Positions 7,974 through 17,300 are shown, counted from the stretch's first letter. The stretch: 33,005 nt of DNA from Dehalococcoidia bacterium (GCA_028278465.1 JANQEF010000166.1:1-33005), one strand, 5' to 3'. The notes: generated by a model from the sequence alone, not told the origin. Program-made: numbers and translations.

Positions 7974-8744
7974 TCAGGACGTCGCTACCGCGTGCTCTTC
8001 CAGGAAACGCTTGTAGCCGTCGCGCTCCACCTCTTCGGCAAGCTCGGGCCCGCCGGTCTCGACGAGCCGTCCGTCCGCCATGATGTGGACGATGTCCGGC
8101 GTGATGTGGTGCAGCAGCCGGTTGTAGTGGGTGACGAGGATGAACGACCTGTCAGGCGATCGCAGCGCGTTCACTGCGTCAGCCACAACACGCATGGCAT
8201 CGACGTCAAGCCCCGAGTCGGTCTCATCGAGAACAGCCAGTCGTGGCTGCAGAACGGCAAGCTGAAGCATCTCGTTGCGCTTCTTCTCGCCACCGGAAAA
8301 ACCTTCGTTCAGCGACCGCTTCATCAGGTCCGGGTTGATCTTCACCTCGGCGACCTTGGAGTCGTAGAGCTTCGAGAACTCGCGGACGCTGAGCTTGTCC
8401 TCGCCGTTCGCCTCGTGCTTCGCGTCGAGCGCCGCCTTCAGAAACTGCCACGGCCGCACGCCGGGGATCTCCGCCGGGTACTGGAAAGCGAGGAAGATTC
8501 CGTTGTGCGCCCGCTCGTCCGACGGCATCTCGAGGATGCTCTCTCCGTCGAACTCGATATCGCCATCGGTTACCTCGTAGTCCAGCCGGCCAGCCAGCAC
8601 GTTCGCAAATGTGCTCTTGCCGCTGCCGTTCGGGCCCATGATGGCGTGGACCTGTCCCGGCTCAACCTTCAGGTCGAGCCCTTTGAGGATTTCGCCGTCT
8701 TCGGCGTCCACGACCGATGCGTGCAGATTCGTTACTTCAAGCAT
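7974..8744 (-). CDS. sufC: SufC, Fe-S assembly ATPase
   Basis: A 256-residue ABC-type ATPase without membrane domains. Walker A is GPNGSGKST at 37-45. The ABC signature is FSGGEKKR at 149-156. Walker B ends in LDE (E174) followed by a D-loop SGLD, and the switch His is H206. KKRNE after the signature and the YNRLL segment are typical of SufC. It supplies ATP-driven conformational change to SufB-SufD. It lies between sufB and sufD in one minus-strand operon. Confidence 0.97.
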   Translation of the reverse strand: MLEVTNLHASVVDAEDGEILKGLDLKVEPGQVHAIMGPNGSGKSTFANVLAGRLDYEVTDGDIEFDGESILEMPSDERAHNGIFLAFQYPAEIPGVRPWQFLKAALDAKHEANGEDKLSVREFSKLYDSKVAEVKINPDLMKRSLNEGFSGGEKKRNEMLQLAVLQPRLAVLDETDSGLDVDAMRVVADAVNALRSPDRSFILVTHYNRLLHHITPDIVHIMADGRLVETGGPELAEEVERDGYKRFLEEHAVATS

Positions 8745-8792
8745 TCCTGTTTCCGGTACTCGTTTGACCGATCCGAACCGAACGAACGGCGG

Positions 8793-10268
<1,476 letters not shown>

Positions 10269-10518
10269 GAGTTGCGAGGTGTATCGGCTTCGCTGCCGGG
10301 AAGGTTATTCCTGACCAAATAGGTCAGGTATTGAATTCTATTGCCACGCGAGAAGGCCGTCAACGAATTTCGTCGCTACGAAGCGAAGCTGGTGTCGGTA
10401 CATCATGGGCGGTTTGAGAGTGCGATACGGGGCGTTTCTGTTTCCGATAGCCGTGTTCATCTGTGAGATTGGCTACTAGATGTCCGATTTTCACGATCTC
10501 GACTGCCAGTTCGCCGGT
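10269..10518. other. Divergent intergenic region between sufB and pcm
   Basis: Apart from the operator palindrome at 10310-10328 this 250-base stretch shows no gene. It presumably holds the suf promoter (minus strand) and the pcm promoter (plus strand). I could not assign clear -35/-10 boxes for either. Confidence 0.5.
10310..10328 (-). promoter_or_regulatory. Candidate Rrf2/IscR-family operator of the suf operon
   Basis: CCTGACC-AAATA-GGTCAGG is a perfect 7-bp inverted repeat with a 5-base AT-rich spacer, 41 bases upstream of the sufB start. Size and symmetry fit binding sites of Rrf2-family Fe-S regulators such as IscR, where CC-GAC half-sites in AT-rich context are common. No Rrf2 or SufR gene is in the window. 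The site is seen directly; the regulator is inferred. Confidence 0.7.
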
Positions 10519-10575
10519 CCGGACTGAACAAGAGTTACTGTTGGACGAGGAGGATGTGAAGCCATTCAGTCCGGA
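10518..10575 (+). promoter_or_regulatory. Stem-loop in the pcm leader enclosing a Shine-Dalgarno and GTG
   Basis: TCCGGACTGAA (10518-10528) is the perfect reverse complement of TTCAGTCCGGA (10565-10575). The 36-base loop contains GAGGAGG (10546-10552) and a GTG codon at 10556. An mRNA starting upstream of 10518 could fold so that this ribosome binding site sits in the loop. Such structures can control translation of the leader reading frame and of pcm behind it. Confidence 0.5.
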
Positions 10576-10615
10576 AGACAGATCGCAGGAGATGAGCCGC
10601 GCCTCAGGTTGCTGA
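10556..10615 (+). other. 19-codon leader reading frame overlapping the pcm start (or displaced pcm N-terminus)
   Basis: A GTG preceded by the best ribosome binding site in the area (GAGGAGGAT) opens a 19-codon frame beginning MKPFSPEDRSQ. It ends with TGA at 10613-10615, just past the TTG start of pcm. It is either a leader peptide translationally coupled to pcm, or the true N-terminus of pcm with a one-base frame error between about 10585 and 10609. Sequence alone cannot decide. Confidence 0.35.
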
Positions 10616-11217
10616 AGAAGCTTCGCCAGGCGCAGGTTTCTGAGCGCGTGATCGACGCGATGATGGAGGTGCCGCGCGAGCGTTTCGTCCCGCCGGGGCT
10701 TGGGAGTTACGCGTGGCTGGATGAGTCGCTTCCGATCGGCAACGGCCAGACAATCTCTCAGCCTTCGCTGGTTGGCCGCATGATCGACCAGTTGAGGTCG
10801 GAGCCCGATCACAGGGTGCTGGACGTCGGCACCGGTTCCGGCTACCAGGCCGCGATCCTCTCGCTGCTAGTCGCCGAGGTGGTCAGCGTCGAGCGGGTAC
10901 AGGCTCTCTGCATCGCGGCCAAAGAGCGGCTGGATGAGCTTGGCTATCGCAACATCAGCGTGTTCGACGCCGGCGACGAGCTCGGATACCCGGAACTGGC
11001 TCCGTACGACGGGATCATCGTCGGCGCAGCCGCGCCCGAAGTTCCCGACTCGCTCGTTCACCAGCTCAAGGTCGGCGGAAGACTGGTCGTCCCGGTTGGC
11101 AGCCGGGAGGAGCAGCAGGTGATACTTGTCGAGCGGACCAGGTTCGGTGCCAGGGAGGAGTTACATGAGCCGGTGAGATTTGTGCCGCTAATCGGCGAAG
11201 GCGCGTGGAAAGAGTAG
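10609..11217 (+). CDS. pcm: Protein-L-isoaspartate O-methyltransferase
   Basis: A 202-residue class I SAM-dependent methyltransferase that repairs isoaspartyl residues in aged proteins. Family signatures are VPRERFVPP near residue 22, LPIGNGQTISQPSLVGRM, the SAM motif VLDVGTGSGYQAAIL, VVSVER, and the C-terminal VRFVPLIGEGAW. The TTG at 10609 is the only usual start codon in this frame downstream of a stop at 10525, but no Shine-Dalgarno precedes it at the right distance. The open frame just upstream (PRLRLL) resembles the family's first helix. The real N-terminus may therefore lie upstream, reached by a frame change from the GTG at 10556. Confidence 0.9.
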   Translation: MLKKLRQAQVSERVIDAMMEVPRERFVPPGLGSYAWLDESLPIGNGQTISQPSLVGRMIDQLRSEPDHRVLDVGTGSGYQAAILSLLVAEVVSVERVQALCIAAKERLDELGYRNISVFDAGDELGYPELAPYDGIIVGAAAPEVPDSLVHQLKVGGRLVVPVGSREEQQVILVERTRFGAREELHEPVRFVPLIGEGAWKE

Positions 11218-11344
11218 TGGCGGCGGCCGGTCGCACAGCCACACCTTCTCGGCCATTCGTGGCAGAATTGACCGGCAGGCCGGATTTCCGCCTCACGGAC
11301 CGCCCCGCTGTTCCCGGATATTTGAAGTCACCCACGCTAAGACC

Positions 11345-12844
11345 ATGACCGAATACGAAGCTGTAATTGGCCTGGAAACTCACGTTCAGCTGAACACGAA
11401 GAGCAAGATGTTCAGCGTGTCGAGCGCCGAGTACCAGTCGACCGAGCCGAACACGATCGTCGACCCAGTGAGCCTGGCGCTGCCGGGAACGCTTCCGGTC
11501 GTGAACAGGACGGCTGTCGAGAGTGCAATCATGATCGGTCTGGCGCTCGGCTGCAGCATCGCCGATGTCACGAAGTTCGACCGCAAGCAGTACAACTATC
11601 CCGATCTCCTCAAGGGATACCAGATCTCGCAGTACGACGAACCGATCTGCTTCGACGGCAGGGTCGAGCTTCCCGGTGAAACGGAAACAGCGGTGCGCAT
11701 CAACCGGGTGCACATGGAGGAGGACGTCGCCAAGCTGGTGCACGTGGAAGGTCTGAACGGCCAGCCGGGCTACGCGCTGATGGACGTCAACCGCGCCGGT
11801 GTGCCGCTGATGGAAATCGTGACAGAGCCGGACCTGCGCACTGCCGACGATGTCGTGGCGTACATCGAGACCCTGCAGTCGATCATCCGCTACCTCGGCG
11901 TTGGGACGGCCAACATGGAAGAGGGCTCGTTCCGCTGCGACGCCAACATCAGCGTGCGGCCACGAGGCTCAGAGGAGCTCGGCACCAAGGTCGAGGTCAA
12001 GAACATGAACCGCATCTCGGCGGTAGCGCGTGCCGTCTCGTACGAGATCGACCGGCAGATTGCGGCGATCGAGGACGGCGAGCGCATCGTGCAGGAGACG
12101 CGTGGCTGGAACGACGGCTCTGACAGGACGGTCGTGCAGCGCAGCAAGGAAGAGGCGAACGACTACCGCTACTTCCCTGAGCCTGACATCCCGCCGCTGG
12201 TGATCAGCCGCGAGTGGGTCGATGAGATTAAGCAGAAGCTGCCCGAGCTGCCTGCGGAACGAAAGCTCCGGTTCATGGAGGAGTTCGCTCTGTCCGAGTA
12301 CGACGCTCGCCTCCTGACCGGCGCAAGGTCGACCGCCGAGTACTTCGAGGATGTCGTAACCGCGGGCAACGCCTCGGGCCCAGACGAGCGCAAGGTCCTG
12401 GCCAAGGAGGCTGCGAACTGGCTCAACGGCGAGATGGCGCGACTGATGAACGCCGAGTCCATCGAGGATGTGTCTACGACCCGGATTCAGCCAGCTCAGC
12501 TTGCGTCCCTAATCGGCCGCTCACTCAAGCGCGAGGTCAACAGCAGCACCGCCAAGCAGGTGTTCGAGGAGATGTGGAATTCGGGCGCCGACCCTGACGA
12601 GATCATCGAGGACCGCGGGCTTGGCATGGTTAGCGATACGTCTTCGCTGGAGCCTGTCGTCGAGCAGGTGATCGCCGGAAATCCTGCCGCGGTCGAGGAC
12701 TACATGGGCGGCAAGGAGACGGCGGTCCGGTTCCTGATGGGGCAGGTGATGAAGGAGACGAAGGGACAGGCCGACCCACCGCTGGTGATGCAGATGCTCG
12801 GAGAGAAACTGGCGGCCATGAAGGCAGGCGCGCCGAGTCAGTAG
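11345..12844 (+). CDS. gatB: Aspartyl/glutamyl-tRNA(Asn/Gln) amidotransferase subunit B
   Basis: A 499-residue GatB. It has the N-terminal YEAVIGLETHVQL signature, LPGTLPVVNRTAV, YNYPDLLKGYQISQYD, HMEEDVAKL, DVNRAGVPLMEIVTEPD, EEGSFRCDANISVRP and KVEVKNMNR. The C-terminal YqeY-like tail ends near QMLGEKLAAM. It binds mischarged Glu-tRNA(Gln) or Asp-tRNA(Asn), phosphorylates the acyl group and amidates it with ammonia from GatA. The zinc-type cysteines found in many GatB proteins near residues 23-45 are absent (KMFSVSS, then DPVSLALPG), as in Firmicutes GatB. gatA and gatC are not in the window. Confidence 0.97.
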   Translation: MTEYEAVIGLETHVQLNTKSKMFSVSSAEYQSTEPNTIVDPVSLALPGTLPVVNRTAVESAIMIGLALGCSIADVTKFDRKQYNYPDLLKGYQISQYDEPICFDGRVELPGETETAVRINRVHMEEDVAKLVHVEGLNGQPGYALMDVNRAGVPLMEIVTEPDLRTADDVVAYIETLQSIIRYLGVGTANMEEGSFRCDANISVRPRGSEELGTKVEVKNMNRISAVARAVSYEIDRQIAAIEDGERIVQETRGWNDGSDRTVVQRSKEEANDYRYFPEPDIPPLVISREWVDEIKQKLPELPAERKLRFMEEFALSEYDARLLTGARSTAEYFEDVVTAGNASGPDERKVLAKEAANWLNGEMARLMNAESIEDVSTTRIQPAQLASLIGRSLKREVNSSTAKQVFEEMWNSGADPDEIIEDRGLGMVSDTSSLEPVVEQVIAGNPAAVEDYMGGKETAVRFLMGQVMKETKGQADPPLVMQMLGEKLAAMKAGAPSQ

Positions 12845-12940
12845 ACCGTCTCTTTGAGCGTGGACGCACAGACATCCGGCTCCGGTTCGCGAGCCATTCG
12901 GCTGTCGAAGACGTTAAAGTAGTTGGATCAACAGTGAGCG

Positions 12941-12967
12941 CGCCCTCGACCTTGTTTCCCGAGGGCG
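12941..12967 (+). repeat. GC-rich hairpin in the gatB-secG spacer
   Basis: CGCCCTCG (12941-12948) pairs perfectly with CGAGGGCG (12960-12967) across an 11-base loop, 18 bases before the secG start. There is no following T-run. It may be a leader hairpin affecting secG translation or a transcript 3' end of gatB. Confidence 0.4.
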
Positions 12968-12985
12968 GCTACCGCCGGAGCCACA

Positions 12986-13207
12986 ATGAGCGACACCGCA
13001 TTCACGGTAATTCTGCTGCTACTGAGCCTTGCGCTGATAGGCATCCTGCTCTTGCAGGTGCGCGGCAATGCCGGACAGGTATTTGGCCAGGCCGAGAGCA
13101 CTTTCCGCTCCAGGCGCGGTGTCGAGCGCTTGCTGTTCCGGGCGACGATCGTGATCGCGACAATCTTCGTCGTGGTGGCGATAGTGAACGTTCGCCTGTC
13201 GAACTGA
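12986..13207 (+). CDS. secG: SecG, protein-export translocase subunit
   Basis: A 73-residue membrane protein. Two hydrophobic segments (about residues 6-22 and 49-67) flank a short polar loop containing GQVFGQAESTFRSRRG, the typical GG-x-GS-like SecG loop in a divergent form. Length and topology fit SecG, the accessory subunit of the SecYEG channel. It follows gatB with 141 bases between and converges on cysS with 12 bases between stops. Confidence 0.88.
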   Translation: MSDTAFTVILLLLSLALIGILLLQVRGNAGQVFGQAESTFRSRRGVERLLFRATIVIATIFVVVAIVNVRLSN

Positions 13208-13219
13208 TTCTGGCTTGAG

Positions 13220-14590
13220 CTAAAGCCGCGACCAGGTCGTCCCGTCCGGGCCGTCGGCAATCGCGATCCCGGCTTCCTGCAGCCGGTCCCTCACGGCGTC
13301 AGCATCGGCCCACCGCTTCTCCGCTCTCGCCGCAGCGCGCTCCGAGATCAGCTCTTCTATCTCTGACTCGCTGATGCTGTCTTCCGACACCGGCCTGTCC
13401 GGCTCTTCGAGTGTCAGGCCAAACACCGATGTGAGTTCGATCAGCAGATGACGCGCCTGTGTGACGTCCGAGCCGTTGGCGTGATTCCGATTGATGGCGT
13501 GGGCCAGATCGAAGATCGCCGCCAGCGCGCGCGGCGTGTTCAGGTCGTCGTCCATCGCTTGGACGAACTGGTCCCGGAACGATGAAGGGTCGAGCAAGTC
13601 GCCGCCTGTTTTCGGCTCGACCTGCGAGGCGATGCGCAGGGTTCTCAAAGCCGACTCCGCCTGGTCAATGCTGTTTTCGTTGAGAGCGGACGGGCTGCGG
13701 TAGTGGCTCTGCAGCACCCAGAGTCGAATCGCATCGGCCGAGTTCTTCTCCACTGCGTCTTCGACGTTGACGACGTTGCCGAGCGACTTGCTCATCTCCT
13801 CGTCGCCCGCTTTTCGCAACATGCCGTTGTGCATCCACACCTGCACGAACGGGTCAACACCCAGCGCAGTCTCGCTCTGCGCCAATTCGTTCTCGTGGTG
13901 CGGGAAGATCAGGTCCAACCCGCCCCCGTGGATGTCGATCTGCCTGTCGAGGTGCTTCAGCGCCATTGCAGAGCACTCGATGTGCCAGCCCGGCCGGCCC
14001 TTTCCCCACGGGCTGTCCCACGCCGGCTCGCCTTCCTTCGACGCCTTCCACAGGGCGAAGTCGGCCGGATCTTCCTTCGCATCGTCCATCTCGAAGCGGG
14101 TGCCTTCCAGCATCTCGTCGATGCTGCGTCCACTCAGCTTCCCGTAGTCCGGATCGGAACGCACCCGGAAGTAGACCGAGCCGCCCGCCTCGTACGCCGC
14201 GCCCTGGTCGAGAAGCGTCGAGATCATGTCGATGATCTCCGGCATGTCTTCCGTGGCCCGCGGGTGGACGGTCGCACGTCGCACGTTCAGCGCGTCCATC
14301 GCATCGAAGAACGCCGTTACGTTCTTCTCGGCGACCTCTTCCGAGGAGATGCCTTCCTGGTTGGCGCGGTTGATGATCTTGTCGTCGACGTCCGTGAAGT
14401 TCTGGACGCGCCGAACCCTAAGCCCGCGGTATTCCATGTACCGGTGGAGGACGTCGAACACGATGCTGCTGAGCGCGTGCCCCATGTGAGGCTTGTCGTA
14501 GACCGTGACGCCACAGACATACATCAGGACCTCGTCGCCGAGCGGCTCGAAGTCCTCGCGTTTGCGCGTCATGGAGTTGTACAGGCGCAT
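13220..14590 (-). CDS. cysS: Cysteinyl-tRNA synthetase
   Basis: A 456-residue class I aminoacyl-tRNA synthetase. The HIGH-type motif is H35-M-G-H38 (KPHMGHA). Zinc ligands are C26, C206 (WHIECSAMA), H231 and E235 (FPHHENE), matching the E. coli pattern. The KMSKS-type loop is EMSKS at 265-269, with Glu in the first position. The C-terminal anticodon-binding helices end with ERAAARAEKRWADADAVRDRL, characteristic of CysRS. It is the last gene of a minus-strand run after ispDF, with 32 bases between. Confidence 0.97.
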   Translation of the reverse strand: MRLYNSMTRKREDFEPLGDEVLMYVCGVTVYDKPHMGHALSSIVFDVLHRYMEYRGLRVRRVQNFTDVDDKIINRANQEGISSEEVAEKNVTAFFDAMDALNVRRATVHPRATEDMPEIIDMISTLLDQGAAYEAGGSVYFRVRSDPDYGKLSGRSIDEMLEGTRFEMDDAKEDPADFALWKASKEGEPAWDSPWGKGRPGWHIECSAMALKHLDRQIDIHGGGLDLIFPHHENELAQSETALGVDPFVQVWMHNGMLRKAGDEEMSKSLGNVVNVEDAVEKNSADAIRLWVLQSHYRSPSALNENSIDQAESALRTLRIASQVEPKTGGDLLDPSSFRDQFVQAMDDDLNTPRALAAIFDLAHAINRNHANGSDVTQARHLLIELTSVFGLTLEEPDRPVSEDSISESEIEELISERAAARAEKRWADADAVRDRLQEAGIAIADGPDGTTWSRL

Positions 14591-14622
14591 TCTGATGTGG
14601 TTTCGGGCGCGGGCGGACCGCT

Positions 14623-15834
14623 TCAGGATGAACGGATCGTGGCGACAGCCTGGGCCGCTATACCTCGCCCTTCACCGATCGCACCAACATGGTCTGTCGA
14701 GGTGACCTTGATGTTGACGGACGCCGGAGCGAGGCCGGTCACGGCGGCTATGCGGTCAGTGATCGCTGCAACATGACCGGAGAGCCGTGGCTGCTGGGCG
14801 ATGATAGTAGCATCGAGGTGCTCGGGTTCCCAACCTGCTTCCTGGACCATGGTGAGGGCGCGTTTAAGCAGCTCGGCGCTGTCTATGTTCGCCAGGGATT
14901 GATCCGAAGACGGGAAATTCGAGCCCATGTCGCCAAGGCCCGCGGCGCCGAGCAGCGCCGAAGTGATGGCATGAAGCAGGACATCGCCGTCCGAGTGGCC
15001 TTCGAGCAGTCTGTCGAACTCGATGTCCACACCGCCGAGTCGGAGTGGACCACCGTCTACCAGGCGGTGGCCGTCAAAGCCGGTTCCCCAGCGACGCGCG
15101 GCTTGATCAGTCGGCTGGCGACCTCGTCGGTCGAAGATGGCCTCGGCTATGGCGATGTCGTCCGAGGTGGTGATCTTGATGTTGTCGTAGCTGCCGTTGA
15201 AGACGGTCACCGCGCCGCCGTTCTGCTCGACCATCGACGCATCGTCCGTAACATCGGTTGAGACGGCTTCGTGCGCCGCGATCAAGGTTGCCGCCCTGAA
15301 CACCTGCGGCGTCTGGATGATCCGCAGCGCATCTCTCTCCGGGGTCGAGACGACGACGTTACCTTCGACCTGCTTGACCGTGTCTTTCAGCGGAATGGCG
15401 GTGACTGACGCGCCGGTTCCGCGCGCCGCGGTCAGGCCGCGTTCGACCATCGCCTCGTCCAGGAACGGCCGGGCGGCATCGTGGATCACCAGCCAGTCCG
15501 GACAGGCGCCGGCGTCGCACAGCGCATCGATCCCGATCTTCACAGAGTCCTGTCGCCTTGCGCCGCCGACAACGACAGCTGTGACCTTGTCTGAACCGGC
15601 GGCCGCCAGCGCTTCCTTGCCTGCATCCACGTTGTCCTCCGAGAACACGATGCAGATCGAGTCGACCTGCTGACTGCTCTGGAGGACTCGAAGCGAGTGC
15701 ACAAAGACCGGAATGCCGCGCAGCCTTAGCAGCTGTTTGTCCACTCCTCCCATCCGGCTGCTTGAGCCCGCCGCAAGCAGCACAGCGCCTACCGATTCGG
15801 AGTCGCCGATCAATTCACCAGGTCCTGGATCCAT
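14623..15834 (-). CDS. ispDF: Bifunctional IspDF (MEP cytidylyltransferase / MEcPP synthase)
   Basis: A 403-residue fusion of two enzymes of the MEP isoprenoid pathway. The IspD part (about residues 15-235) has VGAVLLAAGSSSRMGG, the DAARPF motif near 119-124 and IQTPQVF near 173. It makes CDP-methylerythritol. The IspF part (about 248-403) has GTGFDGHRL with metal ligands D254 and H256, EGHSDGDVLLHAI with H288, and the terminal EGRGIAAQAVATI. It cyclises to MEcPP; IspE is elsewhere. The ATG at 15834 overlaps the upstream membrane-protein gene by 25 bases. A TTG at 15813 that overlaps its stop as TTGA is a good alternative start, just before the conserved part. Confidence 0.95.
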   Translation of the reverse strand: MDPGPGELIGDSESVGAVLLAAGSSSRMGGVDKQLLRLRGIPVFVHSLRVLQSSQQVDSICIVFSEDNVDAGKEALAAAGSDKVTAVVVGGARRQDSVKIGIDALCDAGACPDWLVIHDAARPFLDEAMVERGLTAARGTGASVTAIPLKDTVKQVEGNVVVSTPERDALRIIQTPQVFRAATLIAAHEAVSTDVTDDASMVEQNGGAVTVFNGSYDNIKITTSDDIAIAEAIFDRRGRQPTDQAARRWGTGFDGHRLVDGGPLRLGGVDIEFDRLLEGHSDGDVLLHAITSALLGAAGLGDMGSNFPSSDQSLANIDSAELLKRALTMVQEAGWEPEHLDATIIAQQPRLSGHVAAITDRIAAVTGLAPASVNIKVTSTDHVGAIGEGRGIAAQAVATIRSS

Positions 15835-16433
15835 GTGATGCCCCAGAAGCAGGCGTAGGCGACGCCGGTGGACTTGATGCTCTTTGAGACGAACAGCAGC
15901 AACAGGAACTTTCTGACCGGGTAGAGAACGCTGCCGGCGGCGATGCCGACCACGTCGAAAAGCGGGTTCGGGATGATGCTCGCGACGAACAGGATTATCC
16001 CGCCTCGCCGGATGAGCAGTTCACGCACACGCGGGTAGAAGCGGTTCTTCTCGAAGAGGCTCTTACCGCCCATGCCTGCCAGGTAACCGCTCATCTCGCC
16101 AAGCGCCTCGGCCGAGCCAGCGACGACGCCAACCAGTATCGGGTTGAGTCCTACTGCGGGCGAAGCGGCAACACAGACGGCTGCAAGGCCCGGAACCGGT
16201 ATCAGGATCGAAGCGGCGCCGATGAACGAGAAGAACCAGACACCCGCGAGGCCGACGCTCTCAACCTCGAACCGGTCGGTCACCCAAAGGAAGACGCCAA
16301 CGGCGATGAACGCGCCGACAAGGCTGAGCGGTACAAGCTTGGAGAGCAGGTCCTGATTGCCGAGCAACCAGCGCTGGAGCGGGCTTAGCTCCGGCCTGGA
16401 TTCGCTGGCGAGGATTTCATCAGGGCGGTCCAT
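15810..16433 (-). CDS. VTT/DedA-like membrane protein, copy 1
   Basis: A 207-residue integral membrane protein with about five hydrophobic segments. Central motifs are IPVPGLAAVCVAASPAVGLN, GEMSGYLAGMGG and NPLFDVVGIAAGSVLYPVRKF, which fit the VTT (SNARE-associated/DedA/TVP38) fold. Family members act in lipid or small-molecule movement across the inner membrane; the substrate here is unknown. It is clearly a paralogue of the next gene upstream (16465-17136), which it follows after 31 bases. Its stop overlaps the start region of ispDF, so the set is probably one transcript. Confidence 0.82.
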   Translation of the reverse strand: MDRPDEILASESRPELSPLQRWLLGNQDLLSKLVPLSLVGAFIAVGVFLWVTDRFEVESVGLAGVWFFSFIGAASILIPVPGLAAVCVAASPAVGLNPILVGVVAGSAEALGEMSGYLAGMGGKSLFEKNRFYPRVRELLIRRGGIILFVASIIPNPLFDVVGIAAGSVLYPVRKFLLLLFVSKSIKSTGVAYACFWGITWIQDLVN

Positions 16434-16464
16434 CGGAGCTCCGGTCAGGCAGGCGCACTGGAGA

Positions 16465-17136
16465 TCACGTAAACAGGTTCGTTAGCCAGTCTATTCCCTG
16501 CTGGCACGCGTATGCGATGCCGATGAACTTAATGATCTTGCCTAAAAACACCCAAAGGAGGAACCGCCTCAGCGGGTAGCCAAGTGACCCCGAGGCGATG
16601 CCTGCGATGTCGAAGATGGGTGTCGGTAGCACCGCCAACACGAAGAGCGCCAGCGCTCCCCGGCGCATGACCAGCCGTTGGATCCGCCCATAGTACTTCG
16701 ACTTCTGAACGAAAGACTGGCCGCCGTAACCTGCGAGATATCCCGTCAGTTCCCCAATCGTCGATCCGGCGCCGCCGACGAGACCGAGCAGGATCAGGTT
16801 CAGCCCGACGTCTGGCGCGGCCGCGGCACAGACCGCAGCGAGGCCGGGAACCGGTACGACGACCGATGCAGACCCTACGAGGTTGATCAGGAACGCGCCT
16901 GTGTAGCCGACTCCTTCAGGGTCGAGCTGGCCGGTTACGAAGAGGACCACACCGGTGATGATCGACCCGACGACGATCGTCCAGACTGTGACCTGGATCA
17001 GCCGCGGGTGTTGTGCAAGCCAATCAGCTATGGCGTCGGAGGAGCGTTCGGCGAGGTTGTCGTCGGCCTCAAGAGATTTCGCCTCGTGCGGTTCTGACGA
17101 GGCGGCGCTGTTCTGTGAGGGTTGGTCTTCGATCAC
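16465..17136 (-). CDS. VTT/DedA-like membrane protein, copy 2
   Basis: A 223-residue paralogue of the neighbouring VTT gene. It has a longer, acidic, hydrophilic N-terminus (about 45 residues) before the first membrane segment. The shared core includes VPVPGLAAVCAAAAPDVGLN, GELTGYLAGYGG, MRRGALALFVLAVLPTPIFDIAGIASGSLGYPLRRF and a YACQQGIDWL ending that parallels YACFWGITW in copy 1. It starts with GTG at 17136; the ribosome binding site is weak (GGAA immediately upstream). It is the first gene of the run towards ispDF and cysS. Confidence 0.82.
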   Translation of the reverse strand: MIEDQPSQNSAASSEPHEAKSLEADDNLAERSSDAIADWLAQHPRLIQVTVWTIVVGSIITGVVLFVTGQLDPEGVGYTGAFLINLVGSASVVVPVPGLAAVCAAAAPDVGLNLILLGLVGGAGSTIGELTGYLAGYGGQSFVQKSKYYGRIQRLVMRRGALALFVLAVLPTPIFDIAGIASGSLGYPLRRFLLWVFLGKIIKFIGIAYACQQGIDWLTNLFT

Positions 17137-17232
17137 TTCCGCATCTTATGCGAGACCGATGAACGATTGGTACGAGGAGCCCGCCGTTTACGCGGCCTCT
17201 CCAGCGAACCCGGGTCAGCGGCCGGACACGAA

Positions 17233-17271
17233 AGGGCCGCCAGACATCCTCGAAAGTTGTCCGGCGGCCCT
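17233..17271 (-). terminator. Terminator of the cbpA-hspR-clpC operon
   Basis: A 14-bp stem with one mismatch (AGGGCCGCC-A-GACA against TGTC-C-GGCGGCCCT) and an 11-base loop, 29 bases past the clpC stop on the minus strand. It is followed in that direction by a short TTTCGTGT stretch. The stem is very strong; the T-run is modest. Confidence 0.8.
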
Positions 17272-17300
17272 GTGTTTCGCATGTCTTCGACTAGCGTTGA

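Noticed and set aside
13703..14776. 357-codon plus-strand frame opposite cysS and ispDF
   Set aside because: It mirrors the codon structure of cysS; the real gene has all synthetase motifs.
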